The notes: a model not told the origin generated them from the letters alone. DNA of 64,000 nt from Leptodontidium sp. MPI-SDFR-AT-0119 (GCA_020726505.1 JAHLEZ010000003.1:2666001-2730000); one strand, 5' to 3'; counted from the stretch's first letter, positions 40,919 through 53,721 are shown. Program-made: numbers and translations.

Positions 40919-43287
40919 TGCTCTGCTAGTCAGTTGTAAATTCACATATTGACAAACAGGATACAGTTTTCCAGCAACTGAGTATCATTGATTTCTCACG
41001 CGTTAACTCCAGATTCTCATTTCTTTAAACATTTCATGTTGTTTTTTGGACATTTCAATCCACACGTTTAAGCGAGCCAACCAATTCCCCAGAACCTTAC
41101 CTTTAACTTTCCTACAGAGAGGTGGTGTTGAGTTACCAGCTATTGGGCAGAATCTCTAAAAGCAGGGGATTTTGCGGCAGTGGATGCACAACATTATGCT
41201 CAAGGTCGGTGAACTTTTATTCGTCGGTTTCTTGACAAGATCTCTTGATATATTGACACTTAGTCCACGCGTTGTCCTGTGCCAGTCTATAGGAACTTAC
41301 TCAGCCAGCTCGATGATTCAGTATTGTACCCCGAATGGAGGACTGAAAACAGGAAAAGCAACTCATCTTTCGCCAGAGAGGAAGCCTAGGTGTTGTACCG
41401 CATACCCATTGGTCAGAGTACCCGTCGGTTGCCGTGAGTATAAGCGACGCAACGCTGAGAGCTTTGATACCGGAAGGCATAATGTGATAAAACGGATATG
41501 AGAAATGTATCGAGCGTGCTGGATGCCAGGGGACACTTTGGCGGGAATGACGTGGTTAAGCGAGATCTGATTGATTGATTAGTTGTTTACTTTTCAAACG
41601 CTCGAGTAGTGAGCTCCCTCTGAGTCTCGGAACACTTGGTTTTAGGTTGAATAGGATTCTAACTATTTCCTTTTCCTAAAGTCTGTGTTGAATAAACATT
41701 AATGTACAAAGAAACCCACAGAATATAACAAGCCTGAGAATTCCCTTCAAAGAAAACCACACACAGCTTATCGTGTACTTTGCAATAAGATAGAGCCCGA
41801 ATCTTGGTACCAAGGGACTGTATTCCGTACCTCGGCATGCTTTATTTATTTATTCGCTCGTCTGAATTCTTTGAACAAAGCAGAGCAGAAACATCACGTT
41901 CGACATGGTTTCGGCATGCATTCAACCCGCTCCCATCACTCGGGGCACCTGCAAGCCGAAACAGCGAAGCCTCAGGCAACCAATTCGAGTGTCCCCGCCA
42001 ACTTTTCCATTCCCAACGAACGTGGCGAAATCGTAGACTCTCGAAAATCCAAAAATAACCGGCATGCAGTACATCGTAGGCAGTTCATGATCCATCCCGA
42101 ACAATTCTCCACCGATCAACTGGAACCGGCCCACACGAATAGAATTTTCGAAGATCTTTATCTGTCTCTCACTCCACGATGAAGTCATAATTATCGTATC
42201 CGGCGCTGATTTGCGGTTCTTCATCCATGCTGAAACTGACCGACCGAGCTGGAAGGCGGATTTCACGAGCATGAACGAACGTGTTCTGTTCTGCCAGGCC
42301 AGTTGTCGGAGGTGCAGTGCACAACAGCACGAAGTGGGAGGGCCCAGGACTGGAAGTGGCTGCCAAGGGAGGGATCATGGTTAAATATATGCGTGGTCAC
42401 TGTGAGGGGAGATTTATTGGGATACGGTGATGGTGGAGAAAACCTAATCTCGCTTGAGCGAATCTCTCGAGATGAGTGATGAAGGTGTTTGCCCGTTCGT
42501 TCGTATATTGATGATGATGATGATGATGATGATGATAATGTTGAACCTCTTGGAATCTTTACACGAGGTCGGCTGTGCTTGTTCTCAAACAAGCTCTTGC
42601 TCCAAGATCCCAAGGAAGTTCCTAAGAAAAGCACAAGACACTCAAGACATCTTGTCTGGCCTTGACCTGTGACAAGACCGATCGTCGATACGAAAGATGG
42701 CGAATTTGGCTTGGGAGACTGGTGAGGGACTCCCGGCCATGCCTGCAGGTGCAGAAGGCAGGAGACGCCAAATGCCCGCGATGGGGCTGGGGCTGGAGTT
42801 GATAGGCTCTGGGCGCTGCGCTTAGCGAAGACCCCTGTGAGGTTTAGTGAGATTCCCCTGAAAATCAGCATCTCGACCCACTATTTTGTCCGCCATTCAG
42901 CCAGCTTAGCCCTGTCCCCTGCGCTGCGTTCCAGAAGCAGGCCCACCACCACCACCCACCACGCCTGGGCAATGAATTGATGCACCACCCTCCTCTAGCC
43001 TCCTCTCCGCTCCTCTCCTCTGCCTGATCTGACTTCCTGTTTTCTCCTCCTCTCTTCTCCATCAACAACATCACCATCACCAGCTTCCTTTTCGACTTTC
43101 TTGGGCATCATTCGTTGTACGCCCTTTTTACTGCCTTTAATCAAGCGCATCTTCTCTGATCGGTCTCTCACTCTCTTGAGCCGTTCAACACTCGTTCCAT
43201 ACATCCACTTTTCGCCCATTCCCGCGTCATAGAACTCTTTCAGGCAAAACATCCACCCTTTAACAACAACATCACCATACAAACATC
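40919..43287. other. Large intergenic region, no gene supported
   Basis: A 2.37-kb stretch between the S41-like pseudogene and the GH72 gene. Frames of 60-200 codons, such as minus 42263-42871, have low-complexity Ser/Pro composition and no family pattern. The final 400 bases are a C/T-rich leader and promoter of the GH72 gene. Confidence 0.45.
42510..42536 (+). repeat. GAT trinucleotide microsatellite
   Basis: About nine GAT units. No convincing coding frame contains them. Confidence 0.85.
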
Positions 43288-44739
43288 ATGAAGACCTTCT
43301 CCGTTGCTGCAGCTTTGGCTGCTGCTACTACCGTGTTCGCTCTTCCTTCCCCTACCGAGGACTTGGTTGCACGCGCTTCTTCCGCCAGTCTCCCAGCAAT
43401 CACCGTCAAGGGAAATGGTACGACGTCCGAGAATGTGCAACAGGATTCCACTAACATCATCTAGCTTTCTTCAATGGCGACAGCAGATTCTACATGCGTG
43501 GTGTAGACTACCAACCCGGTGGTTCCTCCGACCTGGTCGATCCTATCGCGGATTCCACAACCTGCAAGCGTGATATTGTACAGTTCCAGAAGCTGGGCAT
43601 CAACACCATCCGTATCTACACTGTCGACAACACCGCCAACCACGATGATTGCATGGCCCAATTGGCTGCTGCAGGTATCTACTTGGTCCTCGATGTCAAC
43701 ACACCTCTCTACTCCCTCAACAGAGCCGATCCCCACCCATCCTACAACTCCGTTTACCTCCAGAACATCTTCGCCACCATCGATGCCTTCGCAAACTATA
43801 CCAACACATTGGCTTTCTTCTCCGGTAACGAAGTTATCAACGATGATCTCACCACCCCAGCTGCACCATATGTCAAGGCTGTCACTCGTGATATGAGACA
43901 ATACATTAGAAGCCGGGGATACCGTTCCATCCCTGTCGGATACTCTGCTGCTGATGTCAACTCCAACCGTAAGGAGATGGCCGAGTACATGAACTGCGGT
44001 ACAGATGATGAGCGCAGTGATTTCTTCGCTTTCAACGACTACTCTTGGTGTGACCCATCTTCCTTCACCACCTCCGGTTGGGATCAGAAGGTCAAGAACT
44101 TCACTGGATACGGTCTTCCTATATTGTAAGCTTCCTCTCACTCTCTGTACAACGTAAGCTAATTTTTCTAGCCTTTCCGAGTATGGTTGCAACACCAACA
44201 CCCGTAAATGGGAGGAGGTCAAGTCTCTCTACAGCACCGACATGACCTCTGTCTACTCCGGTGGTCTCGTCTACGAGTACTCCCAAGAGGAATCCAAGTA
44301 CGGTCTCGTCACACTCTCCGGCAGCACCGTCACCCCACTTGCCGATTTCACTGCTCTCCAAACCGCATTCAAGGCAACCGCCAACCCATCCGGTGATGGA
44401 GGATACAACTCCACTGGAGGAGCATCCGGATGCCCTGCAAAGTCCGCCAACTGGAACGTTGACTCTGATGCTCTCCCTGCCATTCCATCCGCAGCCGCAG
44501 CCATGATGAAGACCGGAGCTGGAAAGGGAGCTGGTCTCGAAGGCAAAGGCTCCCAAAACGCCGGTGGAACTTCCACCGGAACTGCCACTCAGGGATCAGG
44601 AACCGCCACCCAGACCGGAAAAACTGGTGCTACCTCATCGGGTGCCGCAAATGCTGTCCGAGCGCCATTTGATGCCCAGCCACTTTTCGTCTCTGCTGTC
44701 GCTCTGGGATTCACTTTCCTCGGCGCCGTTCTCCTATAG
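43288..44739 (+). CDS. gel: GPI-anchored 1,3-beta-glucanosyltransferase, GH72, 452 aa (three exons)
   Basis: Exons are 43288-43417, 43465-44125 and 44172-44739, 453 codons. The enzyme cuts beta-1,3-glucan and rejoins the fragment, elongating cell-wall glucan at the outer plasma membrane. MKTFSVAAALAAATTVFA is a signal peptide. GH72 marks follow: FFNGDSRFYMRGVDYQPGG, CKRDIVQFQKLGINTIRIYT and the catalytic pair E166 (FFSGNEVIND) and E267 (LSEYGCN), close to Gas1 positions 161 and 262. There is no Cys-rich CBM43 module, so it belongs to the GH72-minus (Gel1-like) group. A Ser/Thr/Gly-rich stalk and a hydrophobic end (LFVSAVALGFTFLGAVLL) signal a GPI anchor. The long C/T-rich 5' leader suggests strong expression. 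Confidence 0.95.
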
Positions 44740-46071
44740 GTACCCCTACGAGGGAAGGTTGAGCTAGTGTACATAGGCGCGTTAGGTAATTCAATTGGAT
44801 CAGATATCAGACCAGGCTTTTCTTGGATAGGAAAGACTCCATACATACACAATACAGACCGGAAGATCTGTAGATGACGGAACTGGAGGACCGCACAAAT
44901 TGGGCATTTCCCTCGGTGTTTGCTTTCTTGCTCTGCTCTGCTGCAATACAGAGAGACGTAATTTCGAGAGATCAATCAATCTTTTTTGTTACCCTTTGGA
45001 TTCTTGGAACGCAGGCTTGATTTCATGGGTGTCTGTTGGTGTATTGTCACGAAATTATAGACTTCGATACAATTTCTTTTTTCTTTTTGGACCGTCATTT
45101 ATCCCTATACATGGCTTGTGTGATACAGCGTGACTTCGTAGCTATGTACCTTTCCATTTGGTGGGTACGTTTGCAATTGTTTCCAAGCAAGGCACAGCTG
45201 GAATTATTTTATTTGTGGGTGCCGTGTGAGAAGTGAAAGCGAGAAGTGAATAGCGAATAGATGATACTGCATCTGGGTGAAAGCGTGGGTAGTTGTTACG
45301 TATCTATCTCTCTCTCTCTTTTAAAGCTGGTGAGAGGGGTAATTTTTCGGAACTAACTCCGAGAGTGGCTTGATAGATTAGGATTAGGATTTCCAACATG
45401 TATATATGTATGTATATATGTGTGAACATGGGCAGTTACTGATGAGTTCAAATTCCCTAGATAGATAGATATGTGAACCACTTGTCTACATTCCTGGGAT
45501 GAGAGTTCAGGTTGGCAACCCCTGTTCTCTCAAGCGAGATCATTATTGAAATCTATAAGTACCTAGATACAGTACGTAAGACCTTATGGACTGGACTGGA
45601 CTGGACTGTACCTACCTACGTAAAAAAAAATCTCGCTTCAGCATGTAAATAAACATCGCATTTCTGATGATTGAAATTCATCTTTGCAATGCATCTTGAA
45701 GAGCTGGGTGTTGGGCTTAATCACCATCTATCTCTCTCTCCATCTAGACCCTTGGGTTATGGTACTTGTGGGGTATCAAATATTAGTTTAGATCATTACT
45801 TGAAGCATCTCGCTTAAAGTGTTGATTTGAAATTAAAAGAGAGAGAGAGAGAGCGACTATCCTGTGGTATCATGCGTGTCTAAACACAGCCAGCTTATCA
45901 TATAGTGTGCAGTAAAAACATTATGACGATGCAATTAGGATGGCTTCAGAGATACCGTGAATGCCAAAAGAAAGATCTATAATTTTTCATGGCCTCCCCT
46001 CTTCCAGCCTGTTTCATTCCTTCTTCTCATCACACTTGAACGCTTCCCATTCAATCTCATCCAACACTCCC
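44740..46071. other. Convergent intergenic region with short repeats
   Basis: A 1.3-kb gap between the GH72 and erg6 3' ends. It contains a TATATATG run (45398-45422), three CTGGA units (45591-45605), a GA dinucleotide tract (45839-45854) and TACCTACCTA near 45609. No coding frame is supported. Confidence 0.45.
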
Positions 46072-47465
46072 TTAATCCCCACCCGCCTTCTTCTCAGGCT
46101 TCTTCGCAACCATCAAATACATCGGCGTAAACAGCCCCTCCTTCGCCCCAAGCACAAGTGCATCACCCGCCTTCGCCAAACTCCCCGCCGTCCTCGCACT
46201 CCCCCTAGGCGCAACCCAACAGCTCTCCAGCGCCCTAAGAAGCACCTCCACCGCCCCTCTCGCAAACCGCGTCATGCGGAAGATAGTAAAGAAATCCCAC
46301 ACCGAGCCTAGATACCGGAAGTCGCCCGCGAGAGGGTAATACCACGGCGTGGCGTCAGGACGGGTAGCTAGGTCTTCGGCGTGGAGAAGGGTGAAGCCTG
46401 CGCTGGATATGGCGGCGTGGGCTTCGGCTATGGGGACCATGTTGGCGATGCCGTCGCCTTGTTCGATATCTAGCCGGATGGTGCGGTGCGCGGCATTGGT
46501 TGGGTCGTATTTATCTGTCATGAGCCATTCGTAGACGCCGAAGATGCCGCCGGGTTTGAGGCACCGGAAGATTTCGCTGTAGACTCCTGCGAGGCTGGGG
46601 GCGTGGACGGTGGCTTCGATGGCGTAGATTGCGTCGAACGAGTTATCTGGGAAGGGCATTTGCTGAGGAGAAGAAGGGGTCGTTAGTTATGTTCTCGCTT
46701 GTTTGTATTTCTCATCCCCAGGTCTGAGTGTTGAGTTTTGGATTGAACATAGAGAGCATACCATGAAATCCCCCTTCACAAACTCCAATTGATCACTCAT
46801 TCCACAAATTCCAGCCGCGCGTGTTGCTCTCTGGATCTGGTAGTCGTTGATATTGAGGCCAGTGACATGGCAGTCTGCAAAACGCGCGATTTCCCGGGCA
46901 GGACCACCAACACCACATCCTACATCGAGGACATTCATACCGCTCTTCAGGCCAATGCGTGCTGCAAGGTAGTGTTCATGACGGGCGATGGCTTGGTGGA
47001 AGGGCTCGTTGGCTGCGAAGCGGCAGAAGTGGAAGGATTGGCCCCAGGCTTCTTCGTAGAGACCTGTTGCAAGATCGTAGTAACTAGAGGGGGGTTAGTG
47101 GAAGCCAAGTTTGTGTCATAAAATTATGAGGAGGGGGCGGGGTGGCAGGTTAGAATAAGACGTACTTTCTAGTTAAGTTGGCATAATCCTCTTTGCGGTC
47201 CTGTGTGCGAGTTTTAGACGACGATTGTATGTTGACAATATAGAAAGGGAAGGGAAGTAAATACCAATCGATCCTTCTCCGTCTCAACTCTCGCATCCTT
47301 ATTATCCCAATGCTTGAAATACGCATCCGCAATCGCACCCTGAGACCCAGAATCTTTCTTCAGCATAGCCATGAAAGCGGATTTCTCCTCGACGGATTTC
47401 CCGTGCATGACTTTGCTGAAGGCGGCGTCGCGCTCGTGGTCTTCTTTCATGAGGAATTCAGACAT
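46072..47465 (-). CDS. erg6: Sterol 24-C-methyltransferase, 382 aa (four exons)
   Basis: Exons (minus): 47465-47265, 47200-47166, 47083-46762 and 46662-46072, 383 codons. The enzyme transfers a methyl group from SAM to C-24 of zymosterol-type sterols in ergosterol synthesis, on ER and lipid droplets. The SAM-binding motif is [20 protein letters not shown]. Erg6 marks include [20 protein letters not shown] (the YEYGWG-like sterol region I), [37 protein letters not shown] split by the last intron, and [11 protein letters not shown]. The C-terminal SMT domain contains LTP-like [14 protein letters not shown]. Length matches the family (about 380 aa). No other ergosterol genes are adjacent. Confidence 0.96.
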
Positions 47466-49208
47466 GTTGAATGGAGGGTCTGATGGTGGGTATTTGGTTG
47501 AAGTGATGAGGAGAGATGTGAGGAAATGGTTGATTGTTATGGGGAAGTGGGAAAGGAGATGCGAGGTTCTTATTATATCGTGACGAAATTGCAGAGATTC
47601 GAAACTCGAGCTTGCTTCTTACCTTTGCGTTTATTGGCAGCCACCGGCTGACGTCTCCAACCCGAATACGCTTCGCAGGGGATGTCCACTAGACCCCACT
47701 CCATTGGCTCACAAACACTTATATACAGACAGAATATCACAAAGTATGTCTTGATAAAGAAGATGGAAAGCCGCCCGATGAAGTTGGACCCTGAACTAAC
47801 CGAATCTTGGTGTTTTGGTGGAGAGCCCCACATGTGGTGAACCCGAATACGCTGTCGAATCAGCGACGGCGAGGGCATGAAGCTTATGCCTCTGCATGGC
47901 AATTCATTGGGATTACTTCGAAGTATCACTTTATCCATTTGCCAAGTTGGCTATCATTGGTGGCGTGTTCTTGTTCTTTTTCGTGTTCGTGTTCGCATTC
48001 GAGATATCTCGGTGATAAGGGGAGCTTCGGAGCTTGTCGTGAAGGGGAGGTTGGGGCAGTTATCAAGAAGACTTCTTGCTCGACTGCTCACATTTCTTGT
48101 TCCGAGAAGAGGCAGAGGCATTCATACCCGGATAGGAAATCGAAATCAGATGACACAAGGCAACAAGAAGGGACGACAATTTGATGAAAGAAAGACCAGC
48201 AAGAACGAGAATAAGAGCGAGCAATTGCGATACAGACACCATCCCGCCAGAAAGATAGGAGAAAGACCAAAGACGGCTGCGACCTTCTTCCAGAGTATCG
48301 GTAGTACTACTACTCATACAAGAGATTACGAGAGGGCCTCTGGTGCGAGGGCTGCCCATAAAGCCTATGAGGAGAAAGATCGCGACCTGACACGCTGGAC
48401 CCAGCAATTGCCAGACGGGATGCATTTTGCTAAGAGGGAACGTTCCAAAAACTGCGGCTGCTGCAGTAATACGCGTCACGAGTCTCTCGTGGCTGGATTC
48501 TCCCATTTGTGGGGTGCTGGAGACTGTTGTAGAAGCTGTGTTCTGATGGGAAAGATATGGTTTCTACAACGAGGGTGAGAAAAGAAAGCTTCCTCGGATC
48601 GAGGAGAGAACAACCTCATCACTCTCCGTTTCTTAAGTAAGCATCGCTGCATCAATTTGCGCTCAAGTAAGCCTTTCGCCATTTCTCTCATATTGCGCAA
48701 TCCAAGTGGACATTATTCCGTTTCGTCCCATACCTCATTCTTAAGCCTGTCAGAAGCTTGTCAGAAATGTCAGAAGGCTGGAGGAACAATTCGTTTAAAT
48801 GATGGTTCTAGTCCACGGAATTGGACCGATCATACATGTTTCTAGACCAAATGGCTGGTCTCACTGGAATAATCTACCCGTCAGTGCTATTATCATACAT
48901 TGATGGGATAGTTGTTGTCCCGAAATAGTCGGCTTCGGGGTAATTGGTGTTGCTTCTGTTTGGTGTGTTTTGATATTCTTTGCAGCTGGTACGGGAAGGC
49001 GAGGTTGTCTTAAGTACCTACGCTATTCTGCCATTATACTCACATACCAAGGCAGTTACTGTGCTTCATCTCTCTCTGTCATCTGAATTCCCTTTTCAGG
49101 CGCTTAATCTCGGCCGTTGCTTCACGAGGGCCTACCAAGATCTCCGACTCCCTCTCTTCACCAAACGTTCCTGGTTCTGATTTGAGTACATAACTCAGTC
49201 GCAATTTC
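47466..49208. other. Divergent intergenic region between erg6 and the SDR gene
   Basis: A 1.74-kb gap. Large overlapping frames occur on both strands (plus 47877-48578, minus 48063-48506). The minus one is listed separately as a weak candidate. The part 48880-49208 looks like the SDR promoter. Confidence 0.4.
48063..48506 (-). CDS. Hypothetical membrane protein, 147 aa (weak candidate)
   Basis: A single open frame with hydrophobic stretches PACQVAIFLLIGFMGSP near residue 40 and a long one SQLLALILVLAGLSFIKLSS then LLVALCHLISI near 95-125, ending in a basic, Ser-rich tail. This could be a small integral membrane protein. I do not recognise it, and a longer frame on the opposite strand covers the same bases, so chance is a real alternative. 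Confidence 0.3.
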   Translation of the reverse strand: MGESSHERLVTRITAAAAVFGTFPLSKMHPVWQLLGPACQVAIFLLIGFMGSPRTRGPLVISCMSSSTTDTLEEGRSRLWSFSYLSGGMVSVSQLLALILVLAGLSFIKLSSLLVALCHLISISYPGMNASASSRNKKCEQSSKKSS

Positions 49209-50125
49209 ATGATGACGACCCCCAAACGCACAGTTCTGATAACAGGCTGTTCAGACGACAGTCTAGGTAGACATCTTCCCTCTTATCCTCCAATCAATCT
49301 GACTCCCCATTAGGAGCTGCCCTCGCAATCGCTTTCCACAAAGTCGGACTCCAAGTCTATGCGACCTCCCGCAACCCATCAACAATGACCCAACTCAATT
49401 CCCTAGGTATCCAAACCCTAGCCCTCGACGTCCTCTCTCAATCCTCAATCAACACCTGCGAATCCCAACTCTCCTCCCTCGACATCCTAGTCAATAACGC
49501 TGGCGCCATGTACGCGATGCCTATCTCCGACCTATCAATCCCCAAAGCCAAAGAACTGTTCGACTTAAACGTCTGGTCGTACATAGCCGTAACGCAGGCC
49601 TTTCTTCCTCTTCTGCTGAAATCAAATGGTATGATAGCAAATCATACATCGTTGGCTTCAGTCATCACGCTGCCTTTCCAAGCTACATATAATGCGTCCA
49701 AAGCAGCTATGGCCGTCTACTCCGACACGCTCCGCTTAGAACTCGAGCCTTTCAACGTCAAAGTCATAGATCTGAAGAGCGGATCTGCAGCCTCGAATAT
49801 GGGCACTGAAGCCAAAGTAATAACTGGAAAAGCAGCGGTCTTGCCAAAGGGGAGTCTGCATGAGGTTGCCAAGGATAGGGTAGAGAGGACTATGTGTGGT
49901 GTTGATTATCAGAAAGGAGCTGTGCCTGCCGGGGTATGGGCGGAGGGTGTGGTGGGTGATCTGTTGAAGGGGAGGACGCCGAAGGTTGTTTGGAGGGGTA
50001 AGGGGGCTTGGCTGGTGAGCTATTTGACGTTGTTACCTAGTTGGGTTACGGATGGGATTTGGAGGGGGATGACGGGTTTGGATGTTGTTGCGAAGGCTGT
50101 CAATGTTGCTGGGAAGGGTCAGTAG
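49209..50125 (+). CDS. Short-chain dehydrogenase/reductase, AYR1-like, 289 aa (two exons)
   Basis: Exons are 49209-49266 and 49314-50125, 290 codons. The intron splits the nucleotide-binding loop: KRTVLITGCSDDSLG joins AALAIAFHKVGLQVYATSRN. The NNAGA motif (LDILVNNAGAMYA), a serine in ANHTSLASV and the catalytic YNASK are present. The C-terminal 80 residues have a hydrophobic segment (AWLVSYLTLLPSWVTDGIWR), as in AYR1-type enzymes. Yeast Ayr1 reduces 1-acyl-dihydroxyacetone phosphate with NADPH at ER and lipid droplets. Many fungal paralogs have other substrates, so the specific reaction is uncertain. Two adjacent ATGs (49209, 49212) are equally possible starts. Confidence 0.9.
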
Positions 50126-50619
50126 TTGGTTGATTTTGATATTTTGGGACGGACTGGCGAACGAACTTAATGGTGCGTCAGCAAGCACTTTTCATGATGA
50201 ATGGTACTAGGCAGGGTATGAAGATAGACAATGTCCTGTAACGTTAAATGCTCTCATATAAAATACATCCGCAGATATCAGAGTGTGAGAAGAGTCGTAA
50301 GATTAGACAGTGCTGCCAAGAACTACCTCTCACAAAAACAAAAAAAAACACACACACATCGCAGGACCGCTCACTCGCTATCCCAATGATACCGCCCCAA
50401 CACCAATCAACAAAAAAATATATACAATCGTCCAAGACCATATTCAAATAGTAAGGGGTGGCCCGCACGTCCGTCTCACTCTAGATGTCCGTCTTGGACC
50501 GTGAAGCGTAGTCGTCCCCAATCATATTCCCAACCAACCCAGTCTATCCTTCGTCGCTGCATCGACCTTCCTTCTTCCCCTCCTTCAACACTCGATTTCC
50601 CCGCTCCTCATACCACGCC
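50126..50619. other. Convergent spacer
   Basis: The 3' regions of the SDR gene and of the small minus-strand membrane protein. It contains an A-run next to CA repeats (50338-50360). Nothing else is seen. Confidence 0.4.
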
Positions 50620-50835
50620 CTATTTCTTCGCCGCTCCTTTCACTGGTTTGGGCTTCTTGTATGGCCTATTGGTGATGATGTGGATATAGAACGCCAACAA
50701 CCCTAGACTTGTCATGGCGAGAAGTACTAGAACCAAGCTGACGAGGAGCATCGGCGTCCTTTGTAGGACCGCTGTGGCCTCCGGTGTGAACCCAAAGAAT
50801 TTGAAGGCATTCGGCCCAGAGAATGCTTGACCCAT
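50620..50835 (-). CDS. Small single-pass membrane protein, 71 aa, unknown
   Basis: MGQAFSGPNAFKFFGFTPEA leads into one strong transmembrane helix (PMLLVSLVLVLLAMTSLGLLAFYIH) and a short, very basic tail (NRPYKKPKPVKGAAKK) containing KxKxx-like lysines. Positive residues after the helix suggest a cytosolic C-terminus, perhaps in the ER. The frame is a compact, protein-like single exon with a plausible ATG context. I cannot name it. Size and layout recall small accessory subunits of membrane complexes. Confidence 0.55.
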   Translation of the reverse strand: MGQAFSGPNAFKFFGFTPEATAVLQRTPMLLVSLVLVLLAMTSLGLLAFYIHIITNRPYKKPKPVKGAAKK

Positions 50836-52710
50836 GATGGATAGTCGGTGTGTTATGTGCTGTGATGATGCTTGGCTTGAGGACGGCTACAGGAGGTACC
50901 GATCGTTCGGTCGAGAATATGTAGCTACACGGAAGCCGCTCTGATAGATGGGTGTGTAGTATGACGGCTGGTATGATGGAATTGACTTCGATGCACACTT
51001 TGACTTTTGGCTCTGACTAGGAGGATTGGCGGAGGGTGAATAAAAACGGCGGCAAGGTAAGAATCGAAATATCCGCTCAACAGACGACAAGACAAAATAA
51101 CAACCTTCAGCGGCCCAAGAAGAGAAAGCGACAGAAGCAGAAGAGGAGAAGAAAAAAGTCAAAACGAGGATTGGATATGCAGGGCAAGAAGTAACAGCAA
51201 GAAAGGCATTCGAATCGAGCCGACGCCAGCTCGGCGGGCATGCACAAACGATTATTATATTAGATGTATTTTGGGAAAGGTGAGGCTTAACGAGTGGCAC
51301 GAGTGGTGCGATTTCTCGCAGGCCGCGACATCTTGACGTTTCAGGGACGGGCAAGCCTTCGGTGGTAGGGCATGTTTTGGTGGGAGCGCTCCACCATTTG
51401 CGACGGCGACGGGCGATGTTTTGAATCACTGGGGCGCTGTTGTGGACTCGTGGAGCAGCGACTCAGGCCACTTCGCGGTGTTGTGTGAGATGCGAAGTTT
51501 GAGGAGCGTCGGAGATCGTGGCGGTGGATCTTGGAAGGTCGAGGCGAGCCAGGGGGTTGCCGTTTCGCTTGATGGATTTTGATGGTTATTGGTTCGTTTG
51601 TCGGAGGCCAGCCAAAAAGGAGTGGAATGATAATTATACGCAAGGACTGGAAGGATTCTGGATATGTACACCCCGAAGAAAAAAGGGGGTGGTACGACGG
51701 GCAGACAATAGGTGATACTACCACCCTAATTTTAGGAAGCACTGTTGATGCACCCACCCGGCTTGGATTGAAGGCCGTGTGCGTGTGAGATCTGCATCTG
51801 ATGTTCCCAGGGAATGGATATGAGCAACATGCCAAGAATAAAATCGTATGTTGCCTAGCTATGGCTTAGATAAACCGTCTGGATTCGATGAAGAGTTCTG
51901 GAAAGGGAGGAACTGCCTGAATTAACGCCTAGAAAATGCTGAGTGCCGAACCACTCATGAATACGAAGTACAGGACACTATTCAACCTGACAGGCGAGAC
52001 ACAGCGATGGCTGAACATGAACTTCTACTCCCTCGCTTCTTTCTAACAATCCGTCGAGGTGCAAGGCTAGCATAGGGCAGGTCTAAATCTTTACATAACT
52101 TGACACCTAGGATAGAATTTCCCTCTGCAAGTCCGAAAGTGTGCGGTATTCAATCTCAATCTCATTGTGCTACTACCTGTTCTATAAATTACTATAACGT
52201 ATCTTCGACGTTGTTTAATCCCTTGAAGCCGTTTCCATCGAAAGACGTGAAAAGAGAGGAGAATGCTACTCCATCGCATCCGCCTGTAGATCGCGAAGGG
52301 TAACTGACAGCACCCCGATGAGTCTATGTTAATGAATGCTGGCTGCTCCTATAAATTCCACCGAGTATTGGATTGCAAAGAATGGACTTCTTCACCTCGG
52401 ATCTGCTATAGCTCTCGGTCTCGTCTTTCGGTCTCCAGCGGAAGTCAATCACGAACTTTGGACGCCCCCACCTCCACTCCGCCCGCGCCCACTTCCCTCC
52501 CGACACACCACAATTTCGCGGGGACGATCCATTTCCCCACTCCGTACCGGCCGCCTGTGAGATTCTAAGTTCGTACCAATCTCTAGAAATCGATCATTTG
52601 CTGCACTAGAAACAAGGCGTCGTTGCACTTCAACTTCTATTTCTATTACACTACTGGTTTTGCTCAGTTACATCTCTTCCCTTGTACAATACGTCCTTCC
52701 GTGATTCACC
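50836..52710. other. Large intergenic region, no gene supported
   Basis: A 1.9-kb gap between divergent genes. Overlapping Ser/Pro/Arg-rich frames on the minus strand (50887-51835) look like chance. The last 200 bases before 52711 are promoter and leader of the dioxygenase gene, with a TATTACACTACTGG stretch. Confidence 0.45.
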
Positions 52711-53721
52711 ATGGCTCAAACCAACTCCTTAACTCCAGTCCACTTCTTCTCTCATGGATCCACGATGATGCTCGGTGAGGAATCGGCGTCAGCGAACTAC
52801 TGGAAGAAGTGTGGAGATGCTGCTCTTGCGAATGGCATCAAACACGTGGTGATGATGGTGAGGAATTTCCATTTCGTCCTTCCCTTCTCTTATATTAGTC
52901 TTATATTAACACGCCTAATACTAAAACCACACAGGGCGCACATTGGGCAACACTAGGCGACGAAATCGAAGTAGCGGCTAACCCGTCTCCCGCCAAATCC
53001 CCTGTCGCCTACGTCGAGCCCTCAAAGTTCGTGCCGTACAAGCTCAATCCCGACATTCCCATGGCGTCGCGCTGTGTAGAAATGCTCAAGAAAGGTGGCT
53101 TGAAAGCAAAACTCAACGAAAAGTTTGACTGGATCCACGATACTTATCTCATTCTCATCCGGATGTTTCCCGATGGCTGTCCACCAACAACAATCATCAG
53201 TATGAACGCGAGATACGACCCGCACTACCACGTCAAGGTGGGAGCGGCTCTACGACCTCTGAGAAATGAAGACGTGTTGTTTATTGGTACTGGAGGAGCG
53301 GTGCATAATCTATATCGAAACAATTGGTTTCAAATGTTACGTTATCGCGGTAAGTCATTTTCTCACACCCTCCCTCCCTACCTCGCTAAAACCCCTCCTA
53401 GATAACTTCGGTATGGAATCACCTCCCGACAGCACCATGCTAGACTTCCGTCAAGAATTCGAGGATGCGATCACGAAGAACTCTGGGCCGGATCTGAGGC
53501 GCGCGATGACGATGTTGATGAAAGTCCCAAAGTACCGTGATGCTCATGGCACGGATGACCATTTCATGGCTGCTATGTTCGTAGCTGGCCTCTGTGGCTC
53601 GGTGGAGGATGTGGGTACGCCTGCTGAGCTGGGTGCTGAGGATTGGGAGTTGAGGAATATGTGTAATAGTCAGTTTACTCTTGGGATGTGGCCCAGGCCG
53701 GGTCTTGTTGCCGCCCGCTAG
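52711..53721 (+). CDS. LigB-type extradiol ring-cleavage dioxygenase, 293 aa (three exons)
   Basis: Exons are 52711-52857, 52935-53349 and 53402-53721, 294 codons. Similar to the 4,5-DOPA extradiol dioxygenase/LigB family, which opens catechol rings next to the hydroxyls using non-haem metal. Candidate metal or catalytic histidines are in HFFSHGSTMM, MMGAHWATLGDEIEV, IGTGGAVHNLYR and the late AHGTDDHFMAAMF block. The order of these motifs is normal for the family. The 293-aa length fits (about 260-300 aa). It would act in the cytosol on a catechol- or DOPA-like ring. It opens the run of oxidoreductases extending to the right edge, consistent with aromatic breakdown or betalain-like chemistry; the substrate is not known. 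Confidence 0.9.

Noticed and set aside
42263..42871. 202-codon minus-strand frame containing a Ser run from the GAT microsatellite
   Set aside because: Low complexity caused by the microsatellite and no recognisable domain.
47877..48578. 233-codon open frame on the plus strand
   Set aside because: Arg/Lys/Gln-rich, no family motif, and it overlaps erg6 upstream DNA; the opposite frame is at least hydrophobic in a membrane-like way.
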